NCBI GenBank assembly: GCA_026261815.1
Contig: JAMPIT010000493.1
Coordinates: forward strand, 9,131,501-9,195,500
Origin: Monarcha castaneiventris obscurior
Lineage: Eukaryota; Chordata; Aves; Passeriformes; Monarchidae
Length of the DNA stretch: 64,000 nt
Direction of reading: 5' to 3'
Under the pieces are notes generated by a model that was given only the letters and a program-made list of their open reading frames with translations, did not search any database and was not told the DNA's origin. A program made the position numbers and the translations under genes. Below, piece by piece: positions 42,082 through 54,600 of the stretch (positions within the stretch are counted from its first letter, which is position 1; every line of letters starts with the position of its first letter).

Positions 42082-42599
42082 TGTTTCCCTGCCCTCCCCA
42101 GGGTCTCTGAGGTGCCCAAACCCCAGCAATGTCCCCACGGCTGGCACCTGGCTGCAGGGTGAGGAGCCATCAGAGCGTTTTGTTACCGACGTTCCCGTTT
42201 GAGGCCTCACCCACTGGATGTATCCCCAAGGGAGCAGATGGAGCTCTCTCCTTGCTCTCAGAGCCCAACCTTTAATTTTACAAGGTTGATTGAAACCAAG
42301 AGTGGAAATAAAAAGTCAGAGCTGCTCTGTTTTCCTTCCCCTCCCTTCCATTATCTTCTTTCTTTTCCATCCATCCCCGTCTCGCATGCCTCTCGGATTG
42401 CGTCCCCCCGGTTTCCCAGTTATTTATTGACCCAGACCTAATTCCTTATTTCCAGAAATGTGTCATGAATCCTGCCTTTGAGTCATTTGCTTTTTGCTTT
42501 CCAGGCTCACCTCTTTGACCACGTTTTCCTGTGAAAGATAAGGATACAGGGTTTGTGGAGTAATCTCAGCAGGATGCCTGGGCTCCATTCATGGATCTG

Positions 42600-42805
42600 T
42601 TGCCACTGGCTCATTACGGAAAATTAGGAGAGTTATTTCACCTTTCAGTGCCTCACCTCGGTGTCACCATCTGTAGAACAAGGCGAATAATTGTTATCTC
42701 TTCCTCGCAGGAGAACTGGGGAGCTTTGCTAATGACCATCTGCTAAATGTTCTCAGAGCCTCACATGAACATTTCTACTGAAGTGCAAATTATTATTAGA
42801 AACCA
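42600..42805. mobile_element. Possible ancient SINE/LINE tail (MIR or L2/L3-like)
   Basis: The order 'gagttatttcacctttcagt', 'gcctcacctcggtgtcacca', 'tctgtagaacaaggcgaata', 'gttatctcttcctcgcagg' and the end 'gtgcaaattattattag' parallels the 3' part of MIR/L2/L3-type elements in antisense-like orientation ('cctcagtttccccatctgta' ... 'ataaatg'). Family assignment is from memory and uncertain. Confidence 0.5.
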
Positions 42806-43344
42806 GGGATTGTTACTGGATTGATATCAAATCATTGTCGACAGCTTCTCTGCAGGGAAAACTTAGGCACAGCCAACAAGAACAAGCTGCATGTTTTGAA
42901 GTTGTGCAGTTGATTATGTTGGCTTTCATCTTCTGGTGAGAGGATCCTCTGCCATCTGAACTCTCTGATCTCTGGGAACACAATTCATCCAATCAATCTG
43001 GAGGAAAATAAACCTCCGCAGACAAAAACATTAAGTATCCACCTGAGAGCAGATGAAGATGGAAGATGTTAATTAATTCCCAGCCCTTAACTCTTGCAAT
43101 GCCAGCGCTTCCCTGGCCCACAAGGCAGGGCTGGAGGGGAGCACAGGACACATCCAGGGCCCATCCCAGGGCTGTGGAGTCTCCTGGGCTCAGTTTTAAT
43201 TGGAAACATGCAAATATTTAACAATGAGGCTGGTGCCACTGAAGGCTCCTATGGACAGTCTGGGGGTCACGTGTTGATCCCGTGGTCACACTCGGAGATT
43301 CCAGGTGCCAGCACAGATTCCAGCTGTGGCTCTGTCCCAGCTCT

Positions 43345-43886
43345 TGTGGTTTAGCCCCAGCTCCAGCAGCTCAGCCCCACAGAGAACCAGAGGGTAAAAC
43401 TGAGAAAACTCCTGGGCTGACATAAAGCCAGTTTAATAATTAAAGCAAAAGCCACGCACACAAGCAAAGCAGAACAAGGAATTGATTCCCCACTTCCCAG
43501 GGCAGGCAGGGGCTCAGCCATCCCCAGGACAGCAGGGCTGCATCACACACAGCAGGGAGGCCAAAGGCCATCACTCCAAACGTCCTCCTCTTCCTCCTTT
43601 TCCCCTTCTTTATGCACTGAGCCTGACACTGTGTGGCCTGGGATGTCCCTGGGGTCAGTTGGGGTCAGCTGTCCTGGCTGTGGCCCTTCCCAGCTCCTGG
43701 TGCCCCCACAGCCTCCTCACTGGAGGAGTGAGGAGCAGAAAAGGCCTTGACTCTGTGCAAGCACAGCTCAGCAATAACAGAAACATCCCTGGTGTTATCC
43801 ACCCTGTGTTCAGCACAAACCCCAAACACGGCCCCGGAGTAGCTGCTGGGGAGAAAATCAACTCCATCCCAGGCAGAACCAGTCCA
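43345..43886 (-). mobile_element. Solo LTR of an avian endogenous retrovirus (decayed)
   Basis: About 540 bp. Read on the + strand it runs from 'tgtggtttagccccagctcc' through 'ccagtttaataattaaagc', 'gccacgcacacaagcaaagc', 'ggtcagttggggtcagctgt', 'aaggccttgactctgtgcaa' and 'cagcaataacagaaacatcc' to 'ggcagaaccagtcca'. This order is that of a high-copy avian LTR. True orientation is taken as minus: reading in reverse, a degenerate TATA-like gtgcataaag is followed by the ATTAAA poly(A)-type signal. No internal viral genes flank it, and no clear target-site duplication was seen, so it is an old solo LTR. Subfamily not named. Confidence 0.85.
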
Positions 43887-44212
43887 CCAAAGAGCCATCC
43901 CGGGCTCAAGGACATCCCTGCACCTCTCCTGAGCCTGACCCAGCGAGTTTCCTCCTAGCTCAGCCTCAGTGCTGGCAGCTGATGGGTTTGGTTGAGCCTG
44001 GAGCCCACATTTAGGACACAGGGACACAGAACCCCCCTGGGACCCCACTGGGGTGTGCCCAAGGCCCTGAAGCACCGCTGGAGACACTACAGGAACCTCT
44101 GTCCCACCCTTTTAGTGCCTGACCTCATCTGTGGCGTTTTCCCGGTGCTGGGAATGGGGAGGGAGGATGGCTGCAGGCTACAACCCATTAGGGGCATGGG
44201 ATGGGAGCGGCG

Positions 44213-44786
44213 TCAATAGGGAGGGGCAGAAATGGGGCTGGGGGCGTCAATAGGGATGGCAGAGATGGGGCTGGGGGTGTCAATAGGGACGGGCAGAGAC
44301 GGGGCTGGGGGTGTCAATAGGGAGGGGCAGAAATGGGGCTGGGGGTGTCAATAGGGACGGGCAGAGACGGGGCTGGGGGTGTCAATAGGGAGGGGCAGAA
44401 ATGGGGCTGGGGGTGTCAATAGGGACAGGCAGAGATGGGGCTGGGGGTGTCAATAGGGACAGGCAGAAATGGGGCTGGGGGTGTCAATAGGGACAGGCAG
44501 AAATGGGGCTGGGGGTGTCAATGGGGATGGCAGAGATGGGGCTGGGGGTGTCAATAGGGACAGGCAGAGATGGGGCTGGGGGTGTCAATAGGGAGGGGCA
44601 GAGATGGGGCTGGGGGTGTCAATAGGGACAGGCAGAGATGGGGCTGGGGGTGTCAATAGGGACGGGCAGAGATGGGGCTGGGGGTGTCAATAGGGACGGG
44701 CAGAGATGGGGCTGGGGGTGTCAATAGGGAGGGCAGAGATGGGGCTGGGGGTGTCAATAGGGAGGGGCAGAGATGGGGCTGGGGGC
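44213..44786. repeat. 34-bp G-rich minisatellite, about 17 copies
   Basis: Unit: aatagggacgggcagagatg followed by gggctgggggtgtc. Variation is mainly at gggacggg / gggacagg / gggagggg / gggatgg. Many units hold four G-runs of three or more with loops of 1-7 bases, so the + strand carries serial G-quadruplex motifs. Confidence 0.97.
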
Positions 44787-45027
44787 GATGACCAGGACCG
44801 GGCTGGGAGGAGCAGAGAGCTCGGCTCTGCTGGGACACCAAAACTGACAATTCACAACTGGAGAGCTTTAGGAACAGCCCCGACTCTTCCCTCACTGATC
44901 CCATTAAGTGCCATTAGGGTCACTGTCTCATTTCGCAGCGTTTAAGTGAAATAAATATGGTTTAATGATGCTGCTGCAATCCAAAATCGTCACGGGTGCT
45001 GCACTCACACCACCAAAGCAACACTGA

Positions 45028-45955
45028 GGGGAAAATGGGGGGACTTTTTGGGAGCTGCCGGGGGAAAATCAGCGTAGAAAATGAGTGACTGAATTTTGGG
45101 AGCTCTCAGGGATATATAAACATGGAAAATGGGTGACTCTGAATTTTGGGAGATGCCAGGGATATACAAACATGGAAAATGGGTGACTCTGAATTTTGGG
45201 AGCTGCCAGGGATATATAAACATGGAAAATGTGTGACTCTGAATTTTGGGAGCTGTCAGGGATATATAAACATGGAAAATGGGTGACTCTGAATTTTGGG
45301 AGCTGTCAGGGATATATAAACATGGAAAATGGGTGACTCTGAATTTTGGGAGCTGTCAGGGATATATAAACATGGAAAATGGGTGACTGAATTTTGGGAG
45401 CTGCCAGGGATATATAAACATGGAAAATGGGTGACTCTGAATTTTGGGAGCTGTCAGGGATATATAAACATGGAAAATGGGTGACTGAATTTTGGGATCT
45501 GCCAGGGATATATAAATGTGGAAAATGGGTGACTCTGAATTTTGGGAGCTGTCAGGGATATATAAACATGGAAAATGGGTGACTGAATTTTAGGAGCTGC
45601 CAGAGGAAAATCAGCATAGAAAATGGGTGACTTTGAATTTTGGGAGATGCCAGGGATATATAAACATGGAAAATGGGTGACTGAATTTTGGGATCTGCCA
45701 GGGATATATAAATGTGGAAAATGGGTGACTCTGAATTTTGGGAGCTGTCAGGGATATATAAACATGGAAAATGGGTGACTGAATTTTAGGAGCTGCCAGA
45801 GGAAAATCAGCATAGAAAATGGGTGACTTTGAATTTTGGGAGATGCCAGGGATATATAAACATGGAAAATGGGTGACTGAATTTTGGGATCTGCCAGGGA
45901 TATATAAATGTGGAAAATGGGTGACTCTGAATTTTGGGATCTGCCAGGGGAATAT
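45028..45955. repeat. 50-bp AT-rich minisatellite with 196-bp higher-order period
   Basis: Unit gggatatataaacatggaaa followed by atgggtgactctgaattttg and ggagctgtca. There are 48-bp variants lacking 'ct' in gactct. Variant 'gatctgcc' units recur at 45496, 45692 and 45888, and 'taggagctgc' units at 45591 and 45787: both have exact 196-bp spacing (50+48+50+48). About 18 units in all. Confidence 0.97.
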
Positions 45956-48394
45956 CAACATCCCTGCACTGCACTGGGGCTCTGGAGACCGGGCTTGGTT
46001 ATCCCCTGCAGTGCAGAGCATGTTGAAAATGGAAAAAAAAAAAAAAAAAGAAAAAAACCCAGTAATTTTTTAATCAAAAAAGGATAATGACCTCTTGTGT
46101 TAAAATTGTAAAAATCAGTCCTCTGCATTTAAAAATGGACTTGTAAAAGCATTTGTGCCTTTTGGCTATTTCCTATAATATATAGCTTTGGTCACACGGC
46201 TCTCATTAAGACCCCAGAAAACGTTGTAAACTGGCATTTATAAGCTCGACATCGGAAATTTCTGTATTTTTATTTTGAATTTATAATCCCACTCCAAGAT
46301 TTGCTGAAAGATATGAAACTTTACTTGAGGTTTTGGGACGGGAACGATGTCTGAGCAGAACAGTCTCCTTTTGGTAAAAACTCCCATCTGTTCAAGTTTT
46401 GACGTATTCTTCAGGCAAATATGATTTTTTTTCCCCCCCTACATGTATTAAAAAAACCCAAAAAACAACAAAGCAGATCTGGCTAAGAGCACAGTCACTA
46501 ATACTTCGACTGTTAATATTTCATAACATTGCGTTTTTTAAAGATAAAATTACTTAAAATCCATATAAACACACTTGCTCCCATCTCTGCAGAGCTGAGG
46601 AGGCTGCTGGGGATCCCTGGGTGAATTTAACACCGAAAACAGGGAGGTTTTGGTCTCAAAATAAAAAGGAACATTAAAATCAGGGAAGCTTTTCACCCAT
46701 GTGTTTTACACCGAGGTTTGAATAACACCAGGCTGTGAATAACATCACCAGTTGGAAACTTCCCTGTTTCCCCCGAGCTCACATCTCTGGACGTGGCTCA
46801 AGCATTAAAATTAGACAGAAAATAAACGAATTAACTTCTCCCAGGGGTTGTTGCCCGTCACTCCTGAGTGACCGAGGGGTTTGGGAGCAGCAGGTGGAGG
46901 AGCAGCCTGCAGGGCTCATTCCAGCAGCTCTTTTCCAAGCAGGCTGCAGGTGGCAATGCGCTTATTGCTGTTGGTGGCTGTCCCTGAAACCCCCGGGATC
47001 CGGGAGGAGGAGGCTGCTCTCCAAGAAGGAGCCCATCAGGAGAAAAATCTGACGAGGGTAACCGCAGGGAAGGGGTCAGAAGGAGATCAGATCGCTTTCC
47101 TTTCTGTCGGGAAGGGCTCCTTTCTCCCAGCAGCCGCTGTGGGTTTTCCCTGTCGCCCTCCCAGCCTGTCCCCAGCCCCTGGAATTCGCGTGGAGGAATC
47201 ATCTGGGAGATGGGCAAAGCTCTGGGGCACATCAGGGAATAGCCTGAGAGTGGAAAAAAAATGAAACGAGGCATCTTTAATTCCCCTTCCCCGAACCCAT
47301 TGTTATGATGTTCCCCCAGGAGCAAGAATCCAGACTCGCAGCTCTCCCTCCTTCCCCGAGGAAGATCAGGCAGGGTAAGACTCAGATTAATGAGGTGATG
47401 ATTTATAACATCCTCGAGTGCATTAGAGAGCCCTCGCAGTGGCCACGCAGCAATCCCACTCCTCTGGCTGCTCCAGCAGGGCTTTCTCATGGCTAAAGGC
47501 ATCTCCGAGGGGTTTTTCCACTGGGTTTTTGCTGATCTGAGTTTTTAATCCTGGGAGATGGAGGGGGGCGGCCTGGCAGAGCAGCCTGGGAATACGGGAG
47601 GGGACAAAAATCCCTTTCCATGTGGAGAAATGCTCCTGAAAATGGGGCAGCTTTGCCAGGAGCTCAGGAAAAGGCTCTGATGTCACCCAGGAGCTCGGGA
47701 ATACTGGAGGGGGCAAAAATCCCTTTCCATGTGGAGAAATGCTCCTGAAAATGGGGCAGCTTTGCCAGGAGCGCAGGAAAAGGCTCTGATGTCACCCAGG
47801 GGCTCGGGTGGAGCAGGGATTTCACCCGGCTGAGCCACGGGCTCTGTCTGGAGGTGCAAAATGAGAGGTTGGGAAAGGCTCAGGCTCCGTGGGCTCTCCA
47901 CATCAGCCCAGAGGAGGGAGTGGTGCTTTCTGCCTTTTTGTGTGGGCTCCGAACCTTTCATCTCCACTAAGTGCCTCCTCTGGAAAACGGCCCTCATTTG
48001 CTCTGCGGTGGGAACAGGATTATTGAATGGCCGCAGGGAGTTAAGTGCTTTAAAATAATATTGCAGAGCACTCGCTGTGTCCTCGCTCAGAAACTCCAAC
48101 AACAGCTCAGCCAGCCCTGAGTGATGGCACTGCTGCCTCACCTCATGGAGCACAGGAGCCAGCCCGAAAAGGCCCTTTCTGCCAGGGCAGAATGCCCTGT
48201 TTCACTGAAAAAACAGCGGTGTTTGAACCAAAGCATCCCTGGTGAAGCAGCCCGGTGACACCGCTCCGGTCACTGCAGCTGGAAATGTTCATGGGAGCAT
48301 TCCCTGCATGCTGAGGCCTCTCCCTGCTTTCTCCACCTCACACTGAGCTTTTATTTCGGGTTTCTGTCGCCCCTGAGCGATGATCTGCCCTCAC
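45956..48394. other. Intergenic, no gene recognised
   Basis: AT-rich from 46020 to 46850 with an A-run at 46033-46050, then GC-rich with the 109-bp tandem duplication. No transposon or protein recognised in the rest. Confidence 0.7.
47588..47805. repeat. 109-bp tandem duplication, two copies
   Basis: Copy 1 starts gggaatacgggaggggacaa at 47588; copy 2 starts gggaatactggagggggcaa at 47697. They differ by only a few substitutions (for example 'gagctcagg' versus 'gagcgcagg'). Confidence 0.95.
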
Positions 48395-48660
48395 TGACTC
48401 AGCTGGGCTGGAAGGGACCTCAGAGATCACCCAGCTCCCCCCACACCTTCCCCTGTCCCAGGGAGCTCCAGCCTGGCCTTGGGCACTTCCAGGGATCCAG
48501 GGGCAGCCACAGCTCTGGGAATTCCATCCCAGCCCCTCACCACCTTCACAGGGAGGAATTCCTTCCCAATATCCCACCTAACCCTACTCTCTGTGTGTCT
48601 GAAGCCATTCCCTTTGTCCTGTCACTCCACACTCTTGCCCTGCGCCCTTCTGAGCACGAA
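48395..48660 (-). mobile_element. CR1 LINE 3' fragment
   Basis: Inverted copy with 'gctgggctggaagggacct', 'ccagcctggccttgggcac', 'ggatccaggggcagccacag' and 'gaattccttcccaatatccc'. The extreme 3' end has diverged. Confidence 0.9.
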
Positions 48661-51600
48661 ACCTGCTCATTAACACCCCGATTTTAATCAGGGTCTGGGT
48701 GTGGCTGGGCAGGACACCTCAACAGCCTCCGACCTTCCTTTGGGAGCTTCCAAACTAAAGAACAATCTGTGGGGTGGAGGCTGGGGAAAGCAGCTGGGGA
48801 CGGTGATTTCCTCAGAAGGGATTTCTGTGCTGACCCAGGGCCCACTCAAAATTGGGTGCTGCCTCTCTTCCCTGGTCCCATCCCAGGGAGCAAAAGTGCA
48901 AATCCAGCAATACCTCTGGCTTATCAGTGACAGGACAAATTGATACCAGACTTTTAAGAGGGTGGGGAAACGTCTCTCCATAAAAAGAATCTAAATTTAC
49001 CATCGTGTTAACAATTCTGTAAGAGTTTTTGGCAACTCCTAATGGAAATTTCAGGAGCAGATGGAAATATTTGGAAATGTATAGAACACATGAGCCTGCA
49101 ACATCCATTTTTATTTTCTCATTGGGAGTGTGGAGTGGTTTCAGGTTGCCTTTAAATTTTTTTTTCCTTTCTTTCTTCTGGATACTAAGAAAAGCAAGAG
49201 GGGAAGCAGGAGATGATGGATATAGGCAGCAGGGTTTTTTTTGTTGGTGTTGCTCACTTGATTCCCCTGTGTGGTCTGTGATAGATTCGAGGGCATGGCA
49301 CCAGCATGAATAACCTAGTCCCAGGTTATTTGGGAGCTGGGCAGGAATGAGAGGGCACCTGTGAGGTCCAAGGAGCCAATTAACCTTTCCCAGCTTAATT
49401 TGAGGTGGATTGCCTGTATCCACCTCCCAGGCAGCACGTGCGGTTTAATTAATGAGCATAAAAACAGCCTCAGGGCTCTGTGATGGAAGATAATGTCAGG
49501 CTGTGCAGCATGGGCTGGACTGCCCCTGATGCCCAAGGTCACAGCTTCCCTCAGAGAGGAAAATCCACGGAGAACAGGGAAAAGGTGGATCAAATATTCC
49601 CAAACCCTGGTGCCCACAGGGCTAGAAAAGCTTTTTGTTTTTAGGTGTTATAACCCATCCTGGAGCATGGAATTTGGTGCCGTAGGAGAGGAATCAGGAG
49701 CAGTAATAGACACACACAAAAGCTGAGGGAAAAAATCTCCCAGCTGCCAAATTTCTGGACCTCTGCTGATCAGGAATGATCAGGAATGATCAGGAATGAA
49801 GGAGTTTTTCCACCTCTCTGCTGTCTGAGCAGCACAAGGGCCTTCACTGCTGCTCTGCCCTGGTGGATCAGGGTTTATGTGGGGAACTCATCTGGAAACT
49901 GAGGCGTTTTCCAAGGTGTTTTCATTGTCCCGCTTCCACCGGATCGTGGCGGCTCTTGGAATATCCATCCCTAAAGCCTTTAATTAGGAGAGACTTCTGG
50001 GGCTGGTGGTCGAGGCTTTTATTGTGCTTGGAAGGGGCCTGAGCAGAGGCCCCCGGGCCAGCAGCAGTTCCGACAGCGATCCCGGCTCCGAGCGCTCCGG
50101 GATGGGGCAGGAAAGGGAGCAGCCGAGGAAACGGAGCTGGGTGATGACAGAGAGGCTTCTCTCACACCCCCCCGAGCAGCTCTCGGGGAGATTGAGCCTC
50201 CAGCCCCTGGACAGAGAGCAGCACAAGCAGAGCTCTCCCTGCTCCACACGGAGAGCGGGATGCTTTGGGAATCGCTGCCTCTCCTGGGGCTGCTGTCACC
50301 CCCTGAGCCCCTCAGTGACAGGGAGCTGCTCCGTGGCATTGCCCAGCTCATCCCTGCTGCCTCCTGCCTCCCCTCTGCTCCAGTGGAACCCTCAGCCCGT
50401 CCTCCCTCTGCTTCCCCTGCACAAACCCTTTTTCCATAGCGGGATTAACGCGAGGGATTCGGGTTCCATTTCCCTGTGTGTTGGCTGGGATACAGGAGCA
50501 CGTCTGCCCAGGCCTGCAGAAGCTGTTCAGGCCCGAAATCCTCTCTGCTGTGTCCCTTCCCTGTGGTTTCTGTGGCCCAGGAATGCCAGAGCGTGGCAGC
50601 CTCGTGTCAAGGTGACTCTGCTTTGATCCTGTCACCTTTCCCTTGGCCCAGAGGCAGCGGGTGCTGAGCCACAGCACCTTCAGGATGTCATTTCTCCCCA
50701 GAAAATCTCCCTTTGGTACCTTGGAAAACACCCAGGAAACATTTGGAGTGATTAACTGTGGGCTCTTCCTTCCTAATTTTGGTGTGATCCCATGTGTGGC
50801 AGGGAAGCTGTTGGGATAATTCTTTTTTTTGTTGACTAGTGGTGAATAATTGTGTCATAATACCTGATAAATATGCGGAACACACTTGCAACTGCTCCGA
50901 GGCAGGTTGGAACCACATGCTCACACAACTTCACCAGATGCTGTGTGCTGCTATTTGTCCCAAATCATCACAAAACCCAAACAAATTCCAAATTTTTTTT
51001 TTTATTCAAAACAGGCATCAGATATAAAAACTGAAATTAATAAGATTCTATGGGTTGAGAATAACATGCCCATGAAACCATCTGATGGCAAACATTAAAA
51101 AAACTTCTGTTCTCTTTTCAGGCCACTTTTTATGTCAGTAACACTTGATGTGAAACCACTTGAAGATAAATGTGAAACCAACCCAAATTCATTTTATTGA
51201 CAAGCGTGAGGCACCCAGGTAGGACATTAATAACAAAAACCAGCTGGGTTTTTAAAAATTAATCCTTTTTTAGTCAGCCAGGGAAGGGGTGTCATTCATA
51301 ATGCAGGCTGGACCTGTGACTCAGGAGCTGGCAGTGACTTTTCTCTTCCTGCTGTCCTTCCTCTGAGCTACTTCACCTTTCTCTCCAGACCTTCCTGGAT
51401 GAGATTTTATCAGCCAAGGTCTGTGAACATGGAGTGAGGGCTGTGTATGGCCAGAGCAGGGCTGGGGGAGCTTCCCTGGGCAGAGCAGGGCTGGGGGATC
51501 TTCCCTGCCCTCACCCACCATCATTGAGAAGATGCTGGGAAAATAAAACACCTCTGAGTTAAGGGGGAGCCCCAGGAGCTGAACTGGAGGGGCCACAGAT

Positions 51601-54600
51601 GCCAAAATTGAGGTTTAGGCCCCCTCAGACATTAAAGGGGGTTTTCCTGCTCTGTGGCCCGTGTGGGCTGGAGCAGCCCCTGATCTCTGATCCCTCTGTC
51701 CTGTCTTTTATTAAATCCATTCCTAGAGCTGCCTCCAGTCCCTCCAGTGCAGCTGTAGCTCTCCAGCCTTTTCCTCTCTGCACTTTGGTTTTCTCCAGTC
51801 AGCACAAATCCTCAGGCCTCTGTTCCCTCTTTTGTGCCCTGCTGAAGGCAATTCAGCACAAAAGCCAAAATGGCAATTTTTAAGGCTCTCCAGGTGTTGG
51901 GATTCTTTTCCTTGCTAAGAGGTGCTGCTGCTTGGGGCCAGAGTGGGGCCAGCTCAGGAGCTGCTCCCCAGCCTGCCCCAAGGCAGAGGGGCCGAGTGGT
52001 GTTGGAAGACAAGCAGATGAAAAAAAAACCCAAAACACAAATTCCCCCCTTCCTTGGAAGTCTGGAAAACTGTGACCTGCTGGGGGGATGGAGGGAGGTT
52101 AAACACCCTCCAGGTAGTGGGGTAAGATGAGCCTCCCCAGGCTGGGGAAAATGATGCTGGGTGCTGAGTGCTTGACAAAAAACCGGCTCGAGTTTCACCA
52201 AATCATTTCCTCATCATCAGTCAAAATTACCCTGCCCTTCCTCCTCCTCCTCTCCCTCCTGAAATGCAAGAAGATGAAAAGAAGAAGGGGAGGGGGACGA
52301 GAGGAGGGAACCAGGACAGCTCAGAAGGTGCAGTGCAGGAGCTCTGAGCGCTCCGGTGCCTGCCCCGCTCATGCTGCACGTGGGGATTTGGGAAGGGCTG
52401 GGAGCTGAAGCCTTGCCCAGGATTCAACCTGGCCTTTGCAGCACTGAGCTCTGCAAACACTCTGGGGAAGGAAAGACTTGCTGGCACCGTGGGGGATGGA
52501 GTGTCTGGTGTGAACTGGGGCAAACTGGGAGCAGTTGGTGCTGCTGTGGGCCTGGCTGAGGGTGGCACGGGGCAGGGAGGGACCAGTCCGTGTGTGATGG
52601 TGCTTCAGGGATGCTGCAGCGTGGGACAGACAGACAGAGCCCTCCAGGAGCCCTTCCTGCAGCTCTGCAGGACATCCCAGAGCAATTAAAATAAAACTTT
52701 TGGTCAGGCATAACTCCATCCCGTCAGAGCAGCCCACTGGCATTCCGGCCAACATCCAGCAGGTTTAGTTTCTCCACGTTCTCAATCTGTTTTATAGAAA
52801 GCACCAAAGAACACCAAGAAAAGGAAGGTGTTGCATTTAGGGCACCTGCAGTGGGTTTGGGAGATGTTCCCTCAGACACTGCATCCCTTGTTTGGGCTCC
52901 ATTCCAGTCCTGGCTCTCCACACCAACCATTTCCCACCCCGGTGCTCAGTGCCGACTCCCAGGAGCACCACCACGGCTTTCCTTTCAAAACTGTCCTTTG
53001 ATTTCCTTTTTTTATTTCCCTGGGGCCTGGAGAGTTCCTGAACACACGTTGTAGGTGCAGTTTCCAGGCTCTCCTCTCCCTGGGGTGTGCTGGGCTGTCA
53101 GGAGAAGCACCCCAGAGTACGCCCAGAGGGTTTTCCATTGCCCAGGATAATTCAAATGGGCACGAAGGAGTTCTTCAAAACACCAGAGGGAACCAGGCAT
53201 GTGAGCACTTAGAGCAGTGATGGAGTGGAGGTTCAGCCAGCAGAACAAACCTGATCTAGTCGGAGTTTTGGCTGTGATTTATTAAAGATGACGTTGGTTA
53301 AAACCTTGTCTGGCCAGGGCGTAACTGAGACCGACCAGCTCGACTGGGAAGGATCCTCCAGCAGCCCATAAAAATCAGTGTGCTCTGGGTTCTGCAGTGC
53401 AGCATCCCTGGCAGAGGGATGGAAGTCTGGCCCAAGGAGAAGGGGATTGCAGCAGGGGGTGCTCGCCTCCATTTCTTGCTCTGGGAGAACGTGCACAGCT
53501 GCTCAAGGAAACCCTCGAGTGTTCTCTGGGCAGTGAAACCTTTGCTGCTTTGCACTGAGCAACAGAACCCCGGCTTTCCTCACCCCAAAGCAATTCCAGC
53601 ACTCCCTGGGGCTGCCCTTCTGCTCGGGGGTTGATCCTGCCATGCAGAGGTGGCCAAAATGGGAGAATCCCCCTGGAATCTCAGAGCTGCCCAGAGAACA
53701 GCACAAAAACGAGTGGCTCTGTTCTCCATCCCTGCAGCAGGAGGGTCGTGGGTGGGAGCAGAAATCGCTGTCCTGGCTGGCAGCAACGCTCCTTTCCCAG
53801 CTGCTGGGCAGGAAAGGCTTTTGGAGGATTTTCCAGGATGCCCCCGGGGCTCTGGGGTGGCCACCTGTGCTGCAGACAGGCGTGTGCTGGTGGCTCAGGG
53901 CTGAGGGCAGAGCTGGGCTCACCCCTGGCTCAGCACCACCTCCAGCCACCTCTGCCCAGCTCTGACCCCAAGGCAGCTCTGCCCCTCACCCCCGTGCCTG
54001 ACCTGGCCCCACAAACCCTTTCTGGGTTTTTTGTTGTTTGTGGCAAATCTGTGAGCAGATAAAAAATTCCCCAAGTTTCTTGGCTGGCTTCACAAACCTT
54101 TATTGATTGATTTATTTGTGTTTACTCTGGTGATGGACAGGATCCCTTCCCGTTTCAGGCAGGCTGCCTGTGACCCATCCCAGGCAAGCTGGGGATTTTT
54201 CTTTTCCCTGCTCCAGTGGATGCCTGAGTGCTTCCCTCACAAACCCCAGCCGGGGTGAAATGCAAAATTCAGCTTTGCCTCCTCTCCCTGTGCACAGGGA
54301 TCACTGTGGCTGCTGCTCATTCACGTCAAGATCTACAGGAATAACCATGGAAAATACTTGGCGTGGCTCAGCCCCGCACAGAACACAATTAAATATATCT
54401 CACAATTATGCTTTGTCCAAAATTACAGCCCCTTAAATGCCTCTCGTGCCTCTCACAGCTGGTGGGGCTAAATTTAGGGATTCCCTGTGAGTGGCGTGGT
54501 GGGATCACGCACTATTGTGGGAGGGGACGTGGTGGGGACACTCAGGTCAGCCTGTGGCCACAACATTTTGCTTTCCCAAATCCCCCTGTGAGCTCTGTGA

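Larger units (their letters stand above)
41241..43344. other. Intergenic; candidate enhancer and ancient repeat
   Basis: No gene recognised. AT-rich, motif-dense sequence at about 41440-41760 passes into a CpG-dense patch (41805-41885). A three-copy 21-bp repeat and a possible old SINE/LINE relic follow. Confidence 0.65.

Noticed and set aside
44213..45955. CRISPR-like appearance of regularly spaced repeats
   Set aside because: Units are directly contiguous with no unique spacers, and the genome is a vertebrate's; they are minisatellites.
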